From Natronoglomus mannanivorans (GTDB lineage Archaea > Halobacteriota > Halobacteria > Halobacteriales > Natrialbaceae), in NCBI GenBank assembly GCA_025517485.1, contig JAOPKB010000002.1:496001-560000 (forward strand): a stretch of DNA of 64,000 bases. Direction: 5' to 3'. Each line of letters begins with the position of its first letter. Within the stretch, counting starts at the first letter, position 1. Below the pieces are notes generated by a model that ran no database searches, was not told the DNA's origin, and was given only the letters and a program-made list of their open reading frames with translations. Positions 26,479 to 35,598 of this stretch are shown here, piece by piece. A program made the position numbers and the translations under genes.

Positions 26479-27666
26479 TCAGCCCCAGTCGCCGATCTCG
26501 TCTTCGTCCTCGAGTTCCGGACTCGACCAGTATTCGTGGTTCGAAACCGCTCTGAAACAGTTCGCTTTCGTTCCGCCCTCCGCGTCGTACAGTTCGGGTT
26601 CCATCTGCGTACACGCTTCTCTGGCCTCTGGACAGCGCGTGTGGAACTTACAGCCGGAGGGTGGGTCCGCAGGGTCCGGCACGTCGATCCGGCGAATCGG
26701 CGGCTGGGTCTCGATCTCCTCGGCGGCGATCTCGGGGTCGATCGACGGCGTCGACCACCGGAGGACCTTCGTATAGGGGTGGGTCGGATTCTTCAGGATC
26801 TCGTCGGGGCTGCCGATCTCGACGATTTCGCCGAGATACATGATCGCGATCCGACCACCGGCCCGCTTGGCGAGATACCGGGCGTTGGCCAGATCGTGAG
26901 AGATGAACAGATACGACGTGTCGAACGTCTCCTGGAGGTCGAGGATGAGCTCCATCATCTCGACGCGAAGCGAGACGTCCAGCGCCGAAATCGCCTCGTC
27001 CGCGAGGATCACGTCCGGGTTCATCAACAGCGCCCGTCCGAGGACGATACGCTGTTTCTCCCCACCCGAGAGCTGGTGTGGATAGCGGTTGGCGTAGTCC
27101 TCGGCCGGCACCATGTCGACGTACTCGAGGTACCGGTAGATCGTCTCCTTTCGTTCCTCGGCACTGAGTTCGGTGCGCCACTTCTTCAACGGATCAGCCA
27201 GGATCGCCTCGACCCGTCGCGAGGAGTTGAGCGCCGTCGACGGGTCCTGATGGATGATCTGGAGCGCACGCCGGATCTCCGCCCAGTCGATGTCGCTACT
27301 CCGTGGGCTGTCCTTTGCCTCCCAGATGTCCTGCCCACGATACGATACGCTGCCGCCCGTCGGCTTCTGGAGTCCGACTGCGGATTTACCCAGCGTCGTC
27401 TTTCCACAGCCCGACTCTCCGACGAGGACGACGATGTCCTTCTCTTCGAGTTCGAGGTTGACGCCGTCGACGGCGCGAACTTTCGTGTCCGAGAGCAGTT
27501 TTCGGACGAGGCCGCCGGCGTCGAAGTGGACCTCGAGGTCCTCGATCGAGAGCAGCGGTTCGGAACCCGCCTCGTCGGGCGTGTCCGTCGCCGTATTGGT
27601 TGTCTCGTCCGTAGCCGCCTCTTCGTCCGATTTTCGGTCTCTCTCTGTCTCTGTCTCTGTACTCAT
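26479..27666 (-). CDS. ABC transporter ATPase, OppF/DppF type
   Basis: 395 residues. After an acidic/Thr-rich leader (~1-40) comes one ABC ATPase: Walker A GESGCGKTT, signature LSGGEKQRIVLGRALL, Walker B ILADEAISALD, H-loop FISHDLANARYLA. The C-terminal oligopeptide-transporter extension carries the Cys motif CKFHTRCPEAREAC. It is the second ATPase of a complete Opp/Dpp importer. Its ATG directly abuts the stop of the OppD-type gene with no spacer. Unlike the first transporter in this window, the two ATPases are separate genes. Confidence 0.9.
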   Translation of the reverse strand: MSTETETERDRKSDEEAATDETTNTATDTPDEAGSEPLLSIEDLEVHFDAGGLVRKLLSDTKVRAVDGVNLELEEKDIVVLVGESGCGKTTLGKSAVGLQKPTGGSVSYRGQDIWEAKDSPRSSDIDWAEIRRALQIIHQDPSTALNSSRRVEAILADPLKKWRTELSAEERKETIYRYLEYVDMVPAEDYANRYPHQLSGGEKQRIVLGRALLMNPDVILADEAISALDVSLRVEMMELILDLQETFDTSYLFISHDLANARYLAKRAGGRIAIMYLGEIVEIGSPDEILKNPTHPYTKVLRWSTPSIDPEIAAEEIETQPPIRRIDVPDPADPPSGCKFHTRCPEAREACTQMEPELYDAEGGTKANCFRAVSNHEYWSSPELEDEDEIGDWG

Positions 27667-28788
27667 TTACATATCCTCCATCGATTCGTCGTGGAGCGTG
27701 TACTCGAGTTCGGTTCGTGCCTGATCGGTGTAGAAACAGGCAGCCTTGTGTTCGTTCTCGTCGTCGACGTCGACGAGTTCCGGATCTTCGATCTCACACC
27801 GGTCGTCGGAGATCGGACACCGTGGATGGTACGAACAGCCGGTCGGGATGTTGACCGGGTCGGGACGCGAGCCGGCGATCGGCTTCATCTCGTCTAAGTC
27901 CGACGTCAGACTCGGCAACGATCGTAACAGCGCTCGCGTGTAGGGGTGTGCGGCGTCGTTCAACAGCGACGTGGGGTCTCCGACCTCGATGAACTCGAAG
28001 GCGTACATCACGCCGATCCGATCCGCGAGCCCGGCGACCAGCGAGAGGTCGTGGGTGATGAAGACGATCGTCAGGCCGAACTCGTCGCGGAGATTGCGCA
28101 GCATCGAGATGATAGACCGCTGCATCAGCAGGTCCAGTGCCGCCGTCGGCTCGTCCATCACGAGAACGTCCGGCTCGAGAACCAGCGCGAGCGCGATCAG
28201 CGCGCGCTGTTTCATCCCGCCGGAGAGCTCGTGTGGGTACGACTTCATCACGCGGTCGAAGTCTAAGTGCAGCGAGTCGAAGAGATCCCGGACGTGATCC
28301 ATCCGGTCTTCCATCACCGCGTTGTGTGCGCGGATGGTCTCGTGGAAGTGGTGGAGGATCTTCATCGTCGGGTTGAAGGAGTTCATCGCCCCCTGGAAGA
28401 CCATCGAAATCTCCTCCCACCGAAGCCGCTTGAGCTCGCTTTGGGTGAGGTCGAGGACGTCGACCGAGTCCGATCCCGACGCGTCGAACGTCTCGATCTC
28501 GTCGCTACTGACCGTTCCCGTGTCTTCCGGATAGTAGGTCACGTTGCCCGAGAGCACGCCCGGGTCCTCGACGGCGTCGAGGAGCGCCGACGCGAACATC
28601 GACTTTCCGGAGCCCGACTCTCCGACGACCGCGAGGATCTCCTCGCGATAGATGTCGAGATCGACGTCGTTGAGCACCCACGCCTGTCCGCGTGACATAC
28701 CGAACTGTACTCGTGCATCCCGTACCTCGAGGATGGTGTCTTTCGTCTCTGCGTCCGTCGTCGATTGGTGTGGTTGTCCGATTGCCAT
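27667..28788 (-). CDS. ABC transporter ATPase, OppD/DppD type
   Basis: 373 residues. Walker A GESGSGKSMFAS, signature LSGGMKQRALIALAL, Walker B VMDEPTAALD, H-loop FITHDLSLVA, and the C-terminal CSYHPRCPISDDRCEIE motif. It closely parallels the first half of the fused ATPase at 9221-11371, so the two transport systems are probably paralogous. It pairs with the OppF-type subunit encoded immediately downstream. A 110-bp gap separates it from the permease gene upstream. Confidence 0.9.
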   Translation of the reverse strand: MAIGQPHQSTTDAETKDTILEVRDARVQFGMSRGQAWVLNDVDLDIYREEILAVVGESGSGKSMFASALLDAVEDPGVLSGNVTYYPEDTGTVSSDEIETFDASGSDSVDVLDLTQSELKRLRWEEISMVFQGAMNSFNPTMKILHHFHETIRAHNAVMEDRMDHVRDLFDSLHLDFDRVMKSYPHELSGGMKQRALIALALVLEPDVLVMDEPTAALDLLMQRSIISMLRNLRDEFGLTIVFITHDLSLVAGLADRIGVMYAFEFIEVGDPTSLLNDAAHPYTRALLRSLPSLTSDLDEMKPIAGSRPDPVNIPTGCSYHPRCPISDDRCEIEDPELVDVDDENEHKAACFYTDQARTELEYTLHDESMEDM

Positions 28789-28898
28789 CTGTCGTTAGTG
28801 CTCGTCGTGCGTTCGTCGGCTGCGGTGGTGTCGTTCTCGTTCGTGGCCGCGGTCCTGTGCGCTCGATCCGAACCGTGAGGCTGAGTCCGTACGCATCG

Positions 28899-29915
28899 TC
28901 AGGGCTCGCCTCCTTCGTCGTCGGTGACGGTCTTCGAGTGACGAGCGCGCAACTGCGGGTTGAACACCCGATCGAGCCCCTGTGAGAACAGGGTCAGGGC
29001 AAACGTCAGCCCCGATAGCGCCAGCAGCGGCAGGAACAGCCAGTGGCCGGCGTGACCCGGGTTGGCGATCGCGTTCCCGCGCAAGCGAGCGAAGTTCATC
29101 ATGACACCCCAGTTGTCGCTGGTAAACGGCAGGATGCCGAGGAAGTACAGCGCGACGGAGGCGACGATGACGGCCGTCGCCGCACCGGCTGCACTGATGA
29201 GGATGAACGGCGCGAGTTTGGGCATGATCTCCTGCATGATGATCGTCGGCGTTCCGAGTCCCATCGCTCTCGCGGCCTCGACGTAGTCTTCCTCACGTAA
29301 CGTCAGTACCTGCGAGCGCAACTGCCGTGCGAGTCCGGCCCAGGCGTTGATCGCGAGGATCGAACCGACCAGGAACGGGTCCCGTGGCGGATAGATCGAC
29401 GCGATGACGATGATCAGCGGCAGTCCGGGAAGCACGATGAAGACGTCAGTGACCGTCATCAGTGCCCGGTCGATGGTGCCGCCCTTGTACCCCGCGACGA
29501 GTCCGATGAGCACGCCGAGACCGATCGCGAAGACGATCCCCGCCAGCGCCATCTGTAACATCGCCGGTGTCGAGTGGACGACCTGCTTGCCGACCGACCT
29601 GCCGATGTAGTCCGTCCCGGTAATTATCGAGAAGTCCTCGAAGGGACCGAGGAAGTTCGGCCCTTCGTTGATCTGTGGTGACGGGACGATCAGGACGCCG
29701 ACCGTTCCCATCAGAATGTAAAACAGGATACCGAGCCCCCCAATCCGCGTCCGCCAGTCGCTCCAGCCGACCAGCAACGGCGTCCGAACGTAGATGTCGT
29801 ACATCCGTTTGAGCCGCTGTGCTGGCGGCGTTCGGGCCCGTTCGACCGCATCTCCGGTCCCGAAGATCTCCTCTTTCGTGGCGCCACCGTCCGATTGAAT
29901 GTCGTCGTCAGTCAT
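28899..29915 (-). CDS. ABC transporter permease, DppC/OppC type
   Basis: 338 residues with a ~70-residue N-terminal cytoplasmic segment, one helix (GGLGILFYILMGTVGVLIV), a periplasm-side loop and a five-helix BPD permease domain. The ATPase-coupling loop is visible at AWAGLARQLRSQVLTLREE and the following EAARAMGLG. It starts 2 bp after the stop of the DppB-type permease and is co-transcribed with it. No binding-protein gene adjoins this system. Confidence 0.88.
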   Translation of the reverse strand: MTDDDIQSDGGATKEEIFGTGDAVERARTPPAQRLKRMYDIYVRTPLLVGWSDWRTRIGGLGILFYILMGTVGVLIVPSPQINEGPNFLGPFEDFSIITGTDYIGRSVGKQVVHSTPAMLQMALAGIVFAIGLGVLIGLVAGYKGGTIDRALMTVTDVFIVLPGLPLIIVIASIYPPRDPFLVGSILAINAWAGLARQLRSQVLTLREEDYVEAARAMGLGTPTIIMQEIMPKLAPFILISAAGAATAVIVASVALYFLGILPFTSDNWGVMMNFARLRGNAIANPGHAGHWLFLPLLALSGLTFALTLFSQGLDRVFNPQLRARHSKTVTDDEGGEP

Positions 29916-29917
29916 CG

Positions 29918-30940
29918 TTAGAAACTCTCCCTGGAGGCAGCGTCTCCAGCTCGTGGATCGATCAGTCCGTAGGTCAGGTCAGCGATGAGGATCGCGATCA
30001 CCGTCAATCCGGCGAAGAAGACGAACCCACCCATCACCAGTGGATAATCCTGCAGTTCGAGCGCCTCGAGCATGTACCAGCCGACGCCGGGATACTGGAA
30101 GATACGCTCCGTGACGACGCTCGAGGAGAACACCGCGGAAATCCCGATCACGAGGCCCGTGTAGATGGGGAGGATCGCGTTTCGGGCGAGATATCGGGTC
30201 AGGATGCGGTTGGTGCTCAGCCCGCGTAACTCCGCCGATCTGAGGTAATCGGATCCCATTATCCGAACCGTATTCGCACGCATCCCCAGTGAACCCGCTG
30301 CGAACCCGAGGATGAACGTCGAAAGGATCGGCATCGCCCCGTGGCTAACTACCCCGATCATGAACTCCGCGTTGAATCCCGGCTCCGCACTCTGTGGGAA
30401 GCGGCCGCCGGTCGGGAGGACTCCCCACTCGAAGCCGAAGATGACGAGCATGAAGATCGCGCCGACGTAGTACGGAATGGAGTTCATCGTCAGGACGAAC
30501 ACGGTCAATCCGGAGTCGGTCTTGGTCCCCTCGTTCCAGGCCATCAGCGTCCCGACGAGCACCGTCGCAGTAAACCCGAGAAGGAGGCCGTAGCCGCTGA
30601 TAAACAGCGACCAGGGCATCGCCCGAAAGAGGACGTCGAAAACCGGATCGGAGAAGCCGATCGACCGTCCGAAATCCTGGTAGACGACGATGTTGAACAC
30701 GTAATTGTAAAACCCTTCGAGGATCCCGTGTTCCGGATTTATTCCCGTCATTCGTTCCGCCTGTGCACCGATTTCTTGGGCGTCGACCGGACGCCCCTGG
30801 CGAACACGTCGACTCACGATTCGTGCGACGATCGCCTGCACGGGCCCCCCCGGCATGAGTCGGTAGAGGCAGTACGTCAGGAACAGCCCACCGACGAATG
30901 TGATGATTGCTTGGAAAACGCGCTGGACGTAATATCGCAT
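29918..30940 (-). CDS. ABC transporter permease, DppB/OppB type
   Basis: 340 residues with the N-terminal helix (VFQAIITFVGGLFLTYCLYR), an external loop and five further helices. The conserved MRANTVRIMGSDYLRSAELRG-type coupling segment is present (MRANTVRIMGSDYLRSAELR). It is the first gene of the second Opp/Dpp operon: permease B, permease C, OppD, OppF. A TATA-like AAGATATAAT on the minus strand (30971-30980) lies about 35 bp before the ATG and marks the operon promoter. Confidence 0.88.
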   Translation of the reverse strand: MRYYVQRVFQAIITFVGGLFLTYCLYRLMPGGPVQAIVARIVSRRVRQGRPVDAQEIGAQAERMTGINPEHGILEGFYNYVFNIVVYQDFGRSIGFSDPVFDVLFRAMPWSLFISGYGLLLGFTATVLVGTLMAWNEGTKTDSGLTVFVLTMNSIPYYVGAIFMLVIFGFEWGVLPTGGRFPQSAEPGFNAEFMIGVVSHGAMPILSTFILGFAAGSLGMRANTVRIMGSDYLRSAELRGLSTNRILTRYLARNAILPIYTGLVIGISAVFSSSVVTERIFQYPGVGWYMLEALELQDYPLVMGGFVFFAGLTVIAILIADLTYGLIDPRAGDAASRESF

Positions 30941-30983
30941 TGGCCTATGTATGTGAGGTAGTCTCTTGCTATTATATCTTCCG

Positions 30984-31694
30984 TCACAGGATGGTACCGA
31001 TCGCAGTGTAGCCGACGTACAACGCGTACGCGACTACCGGCACCGCGACGACCCGGTAGGCCTCGTCGGTCTCGAGGTCTCGAACTTCTGCGACGCCGTA
31101 GGCGGCGATGTAGCCACACCAGACGACGAAGACGATGCTGAGCGCGTACGCACCGACGACCATCGGTTCGTGGGCGAGTTGTTCCCACATGAACGCGACG
31201 ATCGCGTCGGGGTGGCTGCTGGTGAGTTCGTCCGTTCCGTCGAACTCGGCCGTATACGTCGTCACCGCGTACGCAACTGTCAGGATCAGGTTGGCGAACA
31301 GTAACGGAAGCAGCGACCACGCCGTGTTCTTCCACAGCGTGTAGAAGCTCCCGGCGGTCGAGTAGAGCCACGACACCGCGTACAGCGCGACGGTGAATCC
31401 GATCCACAACAAGAACGCGCCGACCAGCGGTGCGAGCGCATTACCCCAGAGTTGCATGTCGACGTCGTTGGTCAACATCCCGCCGTACTCGCCTCGCAGG
31501 GCCTGTACGGCGTAGAGCGTCCCGATCGCGCCGACGACGCCGACCAAGGCGACGAGAATTAGTTCACGGACGATCCCTCGTTTCCCAGCGTACTCCGAGT
31601 AGAACGTGTCCGGGTCGAAGAGAAGCGAACGATACACTCGCTGTTTCTCACCGACGTACGATCCTGGATTTCGAACTGCGTCTGAAACACCCAT
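30984..31694 (-). CDS. YIP1-like multi-pass membrane protein
   Basis: 236 residues with about five membrane helices (near 45-65, 83-105, 127-150, 180-200, 208-232) after a short cytoplasmic start that includes RSLLFDPDTFYSEYAGKRG. This block followed by helices is typical of haloarchaeal YIP1-domain proteins. Function is unknown. I start at the ATG at 31694 (MGVSDAV) because CTAATATAATTC lies about 26 bp upstream; a GTG two codons earlier is the alternative. It lies between the MoxR gene and the second transporter operon, all in one direction, with 40-50 bp gaps. Confidence 0.7.
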   Translation of the reverse strand: MGVSDAVRNPGSYVGEKQRVYRSLLFDPDTFYSEYAGKRGIVRELILVALVGVVGAIGTLYAVQALRGEYGGMLTNDVDMQLWGNALAPLVGAFLLWIGFTVALYAVSWLYSTAGSFYTLWKNTAWSLLPLLFANLILTVAYAVTTYTAEFDGTDELTSSHPDAIVAFMWEQLAHEPMVVGAYALSIVFVVWCGYIAAYGVAEVRDLETDEAYRVVAVPVVAYALYVGYTAIGTIL

Positions 31695-31716
31695 TTTCAC
31701 TAAAACACCTCGTTTG

Positions 31717-31728
31717 AATTATATTAGT
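31717..31728 (-). promoter_or_regulatory. TATA box of the YIP1-like gene
   Basis: The minus strand reads CTAATATAATTC, centred about 26 bp before the ATG at 31694. Confidence 0.6.
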
Positions 31729-31745
31729 ATGTCGACTCGGTCGGA

Positions 31746-32720
31746 TCAGGCCGGCGCTTCGACGGTCGGCACGGGAATCTCCGCCAGTACCTCCTCGACG
31801 ATCGCCGACTTGTCGACGTCGTTGACCTGCGATTCCGCGGTGAGCACGAGTCGGTGAGCGATACACGCCCGTGAGACGGACTTGACGTCGTCCGGCGTCA
31901 CGTACGTTCGGCCCTGAATAACTGCGTGGGCGCGTGCGGACTCGTAGAGTCGCTGCGTGCCACGCGGGCTCATTCCGACCGAGACGCGGTGATCGTCACG
32001 CGTCGCTCGCGAAACTTCTGCGATGTACTGGAGCATGTCCTCGGTGACCGTCACCCGCTCGGGGACCTCCTGTACCGCACGCACTCGCTCGAGGTCGAGG
32101 ACTCGTTCCGAGGTCGGTGTCGGTGTCGACCGGTCGTTCCGTCGGCGCAGCAACTCGACTTCGCCGTCGTTGTTCGGGTAGCCGATGCTCGATTTGATGT
32201 TGAATCGGTCGACCTGTGCTTCGGGCAGTGGGAAGGTCCCCTCCTGCTCGACGGGGTTCTGGGTCGCGATGACGAAGAAGGGCTGGGGCAGCTGGCGGGT
32301 CTCTCCCTCGGTCGTGACCTGCCCTTCACCCATCGCCTCCAGCAGTGCCGCCTGCGTCTTCGGCGGTGCACGGTTGATCTCGTCGGCGAGGACGACGTTC
32401 GCGAAGATCGGGCCCGCGTTGAACTCGAACTCCCCCTCTTTCTCGTTGTAGATGTGGGTTCCCGTCACGTCGTTTGGCAACAGGTCCGGCGTAAACTGGA
32501 TCCGGGAGAACGACAGGCCCAGTGCCTTCGCGAAACTGTTCGCCGTCAGCGTCTTCCCCGTCCCCGGCACGTCCTCGAGGAGGACGTGGCCCTTCGAGAG
32601 CAGTCCCACGAGTACGGTCTCGAGGAATTCTTGGTCGATGATCACCGCCCGTTGAATTTCGTCGATTACCGCATCGATCTCTTCGCTGGCTTCGTCGATC
32701 GATAGTTCTGTAGCCGCCAT
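31746..32720 (-). CDS. MoxR-family AAA+ ATPase
   Basis: 324 residues. Walker A EDVPGTGKT (~42-50), Walker B VVLADEINRAPPKTQAALLEAM, sensor 1 FFVIATQNPVEQEGTFPLPEAQ with the VDRF arginine region, and sensor 2 in the C-terminal lid. MoxR ATPases act as chaperones that activate or insert metal into partner proteins carrying von Willebrand-like domains, often encoded next to DUF58 genes as here. It uses the ATG at 32720 with CAATTAAGAG about 26 bp upstream; 14 in-frame codons further upstream cross that promoter and are excluded. It likely works with the DUF58/DUF4129 membrane proteins encoded upstream. Confidence 0.9.
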   Translation of the reverse strand: MAATELSIDEASEEIDAVIDEIQRAVIIDQEFLETVLVGLLSKGHVLLEDVPGTGKTLTANSFAKALGLSFSRIQFTPDLLPNDVTGTHIYNEKEGEFEFNAGPIFANVVLADEINRAPPKTQAALLEAMGEGQVTTEGETRQLPQPFFVIATQNPVEQEGTFPLPEAQVDRFNIKSSIGYPNNDGEVELLRRRNDRSTPTPTSERVLDLERVRAVQEVPERVTVTEDMLQYIAEVSRATRDDHRVSVGMSPRGTQRLYESARAHAVIQGRTYVTPDDVKSVSRACIAHRLVLTAESQVNDVDKSAIVEEVLAEIPVPTVEAPA

Positions 32721-32743
32721 GCTTCCATGGGGCGTGCAAACCC

Positions 32744-32753
32744 TCTTAATTGT
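32744..32753 (-). promoter_or_regulatory. TATA box deciding the MoxR start
   Basis: The minus strand reads CAATTAAGAG, about 26 bp before the ATG at 32720. It separates MoxR transcription from the upstream three-gene unit. Confidence 0.55.
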
Positions 32754-32884
32754 GCCGGTCATCGAGTCGTGTTTATAACAGATACTGCCGTCGCTCTCGA
32801 TGGCTGCTATCGTCCCGAGACGACTCGAAACCGGACGTGCGTTCGATTGCGGGTTCGAATCTGGGTGCAGGTTGGTTTCGATAT

Positions 32885-32932
32885 GGTTTCGGTTTCGGTT
32901 TCGACCCCCGTCTCGATCTCGATCTCGAGAAC
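32885..32932. repeat. Hexanucleotide tracts GGTTTC and TCTCGA
   Basis: Three GGTTTC-type units, then three TCTCGA-type units, in the 240-bp gap upstream of the MoxR gene. No gene is seen here. Confidence 0.5.
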
Positions 32933-32959
32933 CGATCCCCCGTCCCCCGTCTGGAGCGG

Positions 32960-33616
32960 CTACGACCGAACGCTCCAGCTCAGGATGACCGCCGCGAGCA
33001 GGACGAACGCGAGTGCGGCGATCGGCTGCCCACCGGTGCCGACGACGAAGTAGACCGCGAACGCGACGACGATCGCGACCGAGCCGACGAAGAAGCTCGC
33101 AGCCGCGTGGATGATCTCACCGCGTGTGGTGTCGGTCGCCGACGACATCTGCGCGCCGACGCTGAACGCGTTCTGACTCAGATCGAACGCGAGGATCGTC
33201 GCGAGGGTGCTGACGGTGACCAGTACTTCGCTGTTGCCCAGCACTCCGCTGACGAGTACGCCGACGAAGATCAACGCCGTTCCGACCCCGGCGGCTCGTC
33301 TGGACTCGAGGACGAACTGTCCCGCCGCCAGCCCGGCCAGTCCGAACACGCCGATCAGTAACGCGATGATCGTCGCGGGCGCGCTCGTCAGTACCGCGAG
33401 CAGCCCACAGCCGACCGCCAGACCGCCGCTCAGTCGCGCCGGCTTGTGAGTGACCGTCACCGCCTCGAGGACGTCTTCGACGTTCGTTCCCGTGTCGTTT
33501 CCGCCCCCGCCGCCACCCGTCTCGGTGGCGTTCGGATCTGGTCCGGGGTCTGGGTCTGAACTCGGATTCGCTTTCGCTTCCGCTTCCGCTTTCGATGTCG
33601 TATTTGCAGTACTCAT
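32960..33616 (-). CDS. Haloarchaeal multi-helix membrane protein (DUF7519-like, tentative)
   Basis: 218 residues. The first ~45 are low-complexity Ala/Asp/Pro/Gly (KAEAEAKANP, then a Gly run), then about six membrane helices (~67-85, 90-107, 115-133, 138-155, 175-192, 195-213). I know this only as a protein found with MoxR/DUF58 clusters; the family name is from memory. Its ATG overlaps the DUF58 stop by one base (TAATG), so it is translationally coupled as the last gene of the DUF4129-DUF58-membrane protein unit. The start follows that overlap; three codons upstream lie inside DUF58. Confidence 0.65.
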   Translation of the reverse strand: MSTANTTSKAEAEAKANPSSDPDPGPDPNATETGGGGGGNDTGTNVEDVLEAVTVTHKPARLSGGLAVGCGLLAVLTSAPATIIALLIGVFGLAGLAAGQFVLESRRAAGVGTALIFVGVLVSGVLGNSEVLVTVSTLATILAFDLSQNAFSVGAQMSSATDTTRGEIIHAAASFFVGSVAIVVAFAVYFVVGTGGQPIAALAFVLLAAVILSWSVRS

Positions 33617-35598
33617 TATGCCCACCTCGCCTGTGCTTTATCGAGCTGTAAGTCGAGTCGTTCGTCCGGATCCCAGTCGACGACGCGGATCCCCCGTTCG
33701 CGGAGATACCGGACGCGAACGGTCCGTTCGATACGTGTGAGTTGCTGGCCGATCGTTCGTGAGGCGGTCATGTCGGGGCTGATCACCGTCACGAGGTGGC
33801 CACCGGAGTCGAGTCGGCGGGCGACCTCTGCGGCGTAGTCGTCGACCAGCGGCGTGAACAGGAAGATCTGGGAGTTACTCGAGAGCCGACGACGGACGTG
33901 GGTCATCGGATCGATGTAACTGCCCTGGATGTTGTCTCGCTCGGGCGGTTGTGGAGAGAGCGCGGGATGCTGTGCGAACAGCAATCGCGCCCGTTCGCGG
34001 TGTTCGCTGCCCGCACCGGGTGAGAACCAGCACGGAACCGTGTCGAACGCCGCGAGCCCGACCAGGTGTCCCGCATCGTACAGCGCCCCGAAGACGTCGC
34101 TCGCGGCGTGGACCGACTGGTCGACCGCGTGCAGTTTGCCGGGCGATTCGGAGACGAAGGCGCTCTGGCGCGTGTCGAACAGGATGGTGATCGTCGCCGC
34201 CCGCTCCTGTCGGAAGTCGACGGTCGCCAGCTCGCCCGTCCGGGCCAGTTGTTTCCAGTTGACCCGGTTCATCGGATCGCCGGGCCGGTAGTCGCGAACG
34301 GAGTAGAACTCCAGACCCGATCCCCCGCTCTCGGTGGAGACGTCGCCGGCGTACTGGGTCGTCTGCGAGCGCACAGGGACGTCGTGTGCGACGGTCAGCG
34401 ACGGGACGCAGGTAAGTTCGACGTCGGGTGTGAGCAGTGACGTGCGCTCGAGTCCGCCGCTGAAGTCGCGGGCGATGGTGAGCAGCGGCCACTGGTACTG
34501 TCCGCGTTCGACCCGCGCGCTGTAGGTGAACGTGGCCTGTGCACCCGACTGCAGGGCCGTATGGAGTCGCGGCGTTCCGTCGGTGACGACGAACGCGTCC
34601 GGGACGACGTCGATCATCCGCAGGTCGGGAAGCATCGAGTCGCCGTCGTTTCGAACCGTCACCGTGACCTCGATCACGTCGCCGGGACCGGGGTTGGTCT
34701 CGCTGAGTTCGCGTTCGACGTGCAGGTGTTCGACACCGGGGACGGCGTTGATACGCGCGTAGACTGTATACGCGATGCCGACCGTTCCGGCGAGCATCAG
34801 TCCGGGGTTGAACGCGAGGATCCCGACGCCGAGTGCGACCAGCCCGAACGCCGTGACGCCGAGCCAGCGGTTCGTGTGCTGGAGGCTCACGTCCTCGAAC
34901 GCCTCGTCGGTCTCGTAGGACGGAATCGAGGAGTCCTCGACGTTCCAGTTGCTCTCGACGGTGGAGTCGTTGTCGAGCAGACCACCCTCGTCGTCCTCGT
35001 CTTCGTCTTCGGTGGCGAGGTCGTCGAGGTCGATATCCGCGTACTCGGTCAGCGCTGCGACGGCTGCGCGGAACTTCGGTTCGAACTCCTCTTTCTTCCC
35101 GCTGACCATCTGGGAGAGTCCGCTCTGATCGGCCGCGGACAGATCGCCCTCGAAGAACGCGATCGCGTCCTCGTCGTCGGTCCACTGGCCCGACTCGAGG
35201 ATCTCGCGGGCGTCTTTGACCGTACAGTCTTCGCGGTCTCGAATGATCGAGATCGCCAGCCCTTCGAGCCGTCCCTCGAGTTGTTCGCGGTTCTCGATGA
35301 TCCCCTGTCGGAGGGTCGTCATCTCGTAGAGCATTCGGTCGACGTCCTCGCCGGGCGTCGGTGTCCGTGCCGGTCGCTCCGGGTTCGGTGTCTCCGTCTC
35401 CGTGAGCTCGCTTCGAAGCCGGCTTCGGGCGCTCAGGAATCCGAGGAGGATGCCGAGTCCGCCGATTCCCATGATCGTCCCGTTGCCGAAGGGAAGACCG
35501 GCACCCAGTCCCGGACTTACGGCCAGAGCGACGCCTACCAGCAGGGAGACGGCACCCGCGCCGAGCAGTACTCGCGTCGTGAGTTTGTCAACGTCCAT
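33616..35598 (-). CDS. DUF58 domain membrane protein
   Basis: 660 residues. Two N-terminal helices (~10-30, 36-54), an acidic cytoplasmic region, a second helix pair near 238-282, an Ig-like external/internal beta region, then the DUF58 domain with the hallmark VRDYRPGDPMNRVNWKQLAR and a von Willebrand-like ILFDTRQSAF strand. DUF58 proteins are usual partners of MoxR ATPases; the role of the pair in archaea is not established. Coupled by TAATG one-base overlaps to both the upstream DUF4129 gene and the downstream membrane gene. Confidence 0.82.
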   Translation of the reverse strand: MDVDKLTTRVLLGAGAVSLLVGVALAVSPGLGAGLPFGNGTIMGIGGLGILLGFLSARSRLRSELTETETPNPERPARTPTPGEDVDRMLYEMTTLRQGIIENREQLEGRLEGLAISIIRDREDCTVKDAREILESGQWTDDEDAIAFFEGDLSAADQSGLSQMVSGKKEEFEPKFRAAVAALTEYADIDLDDLATEDEDEDDEGGLLDNDSTVESNWNVEDSSIPSYETDEAFEDVSLQHTNRWLGVTAFGLVALGVGILAFNPGLMLAGTVGIAYTVYARINAVPGVEHLHVERELSETNPGPGDVIEVTVTVRNDGDSMLPDLRMIDVVPDAFVVTDGTPRLHTALQSGAQATFTYSARVERGQYQWPLLTIARDFSGGLERTSLLTPDVELTCVPSLTVAHDVPVRSQTTQYAGDVSTESGGSGLEFYSVRDYRPGDPMNRVNWKQLARTGELATVDFRQERAATITILFDTRQSAFVSESPGKLHAVDQSVHAASDVFGALYDAGHLVGLAAFDTVPCWFSPGAGSEHRERARLLFAQHPALSPQPPERDNIQGSYIDPMTHVRRRLSSNSQIFLFTPLVDDYAAEVARRLDSGGHLVTVISPDMTASRTIGQQLTRIERTVRVRYLRERGIRVVDWDPDERLDLQLDKAQARWA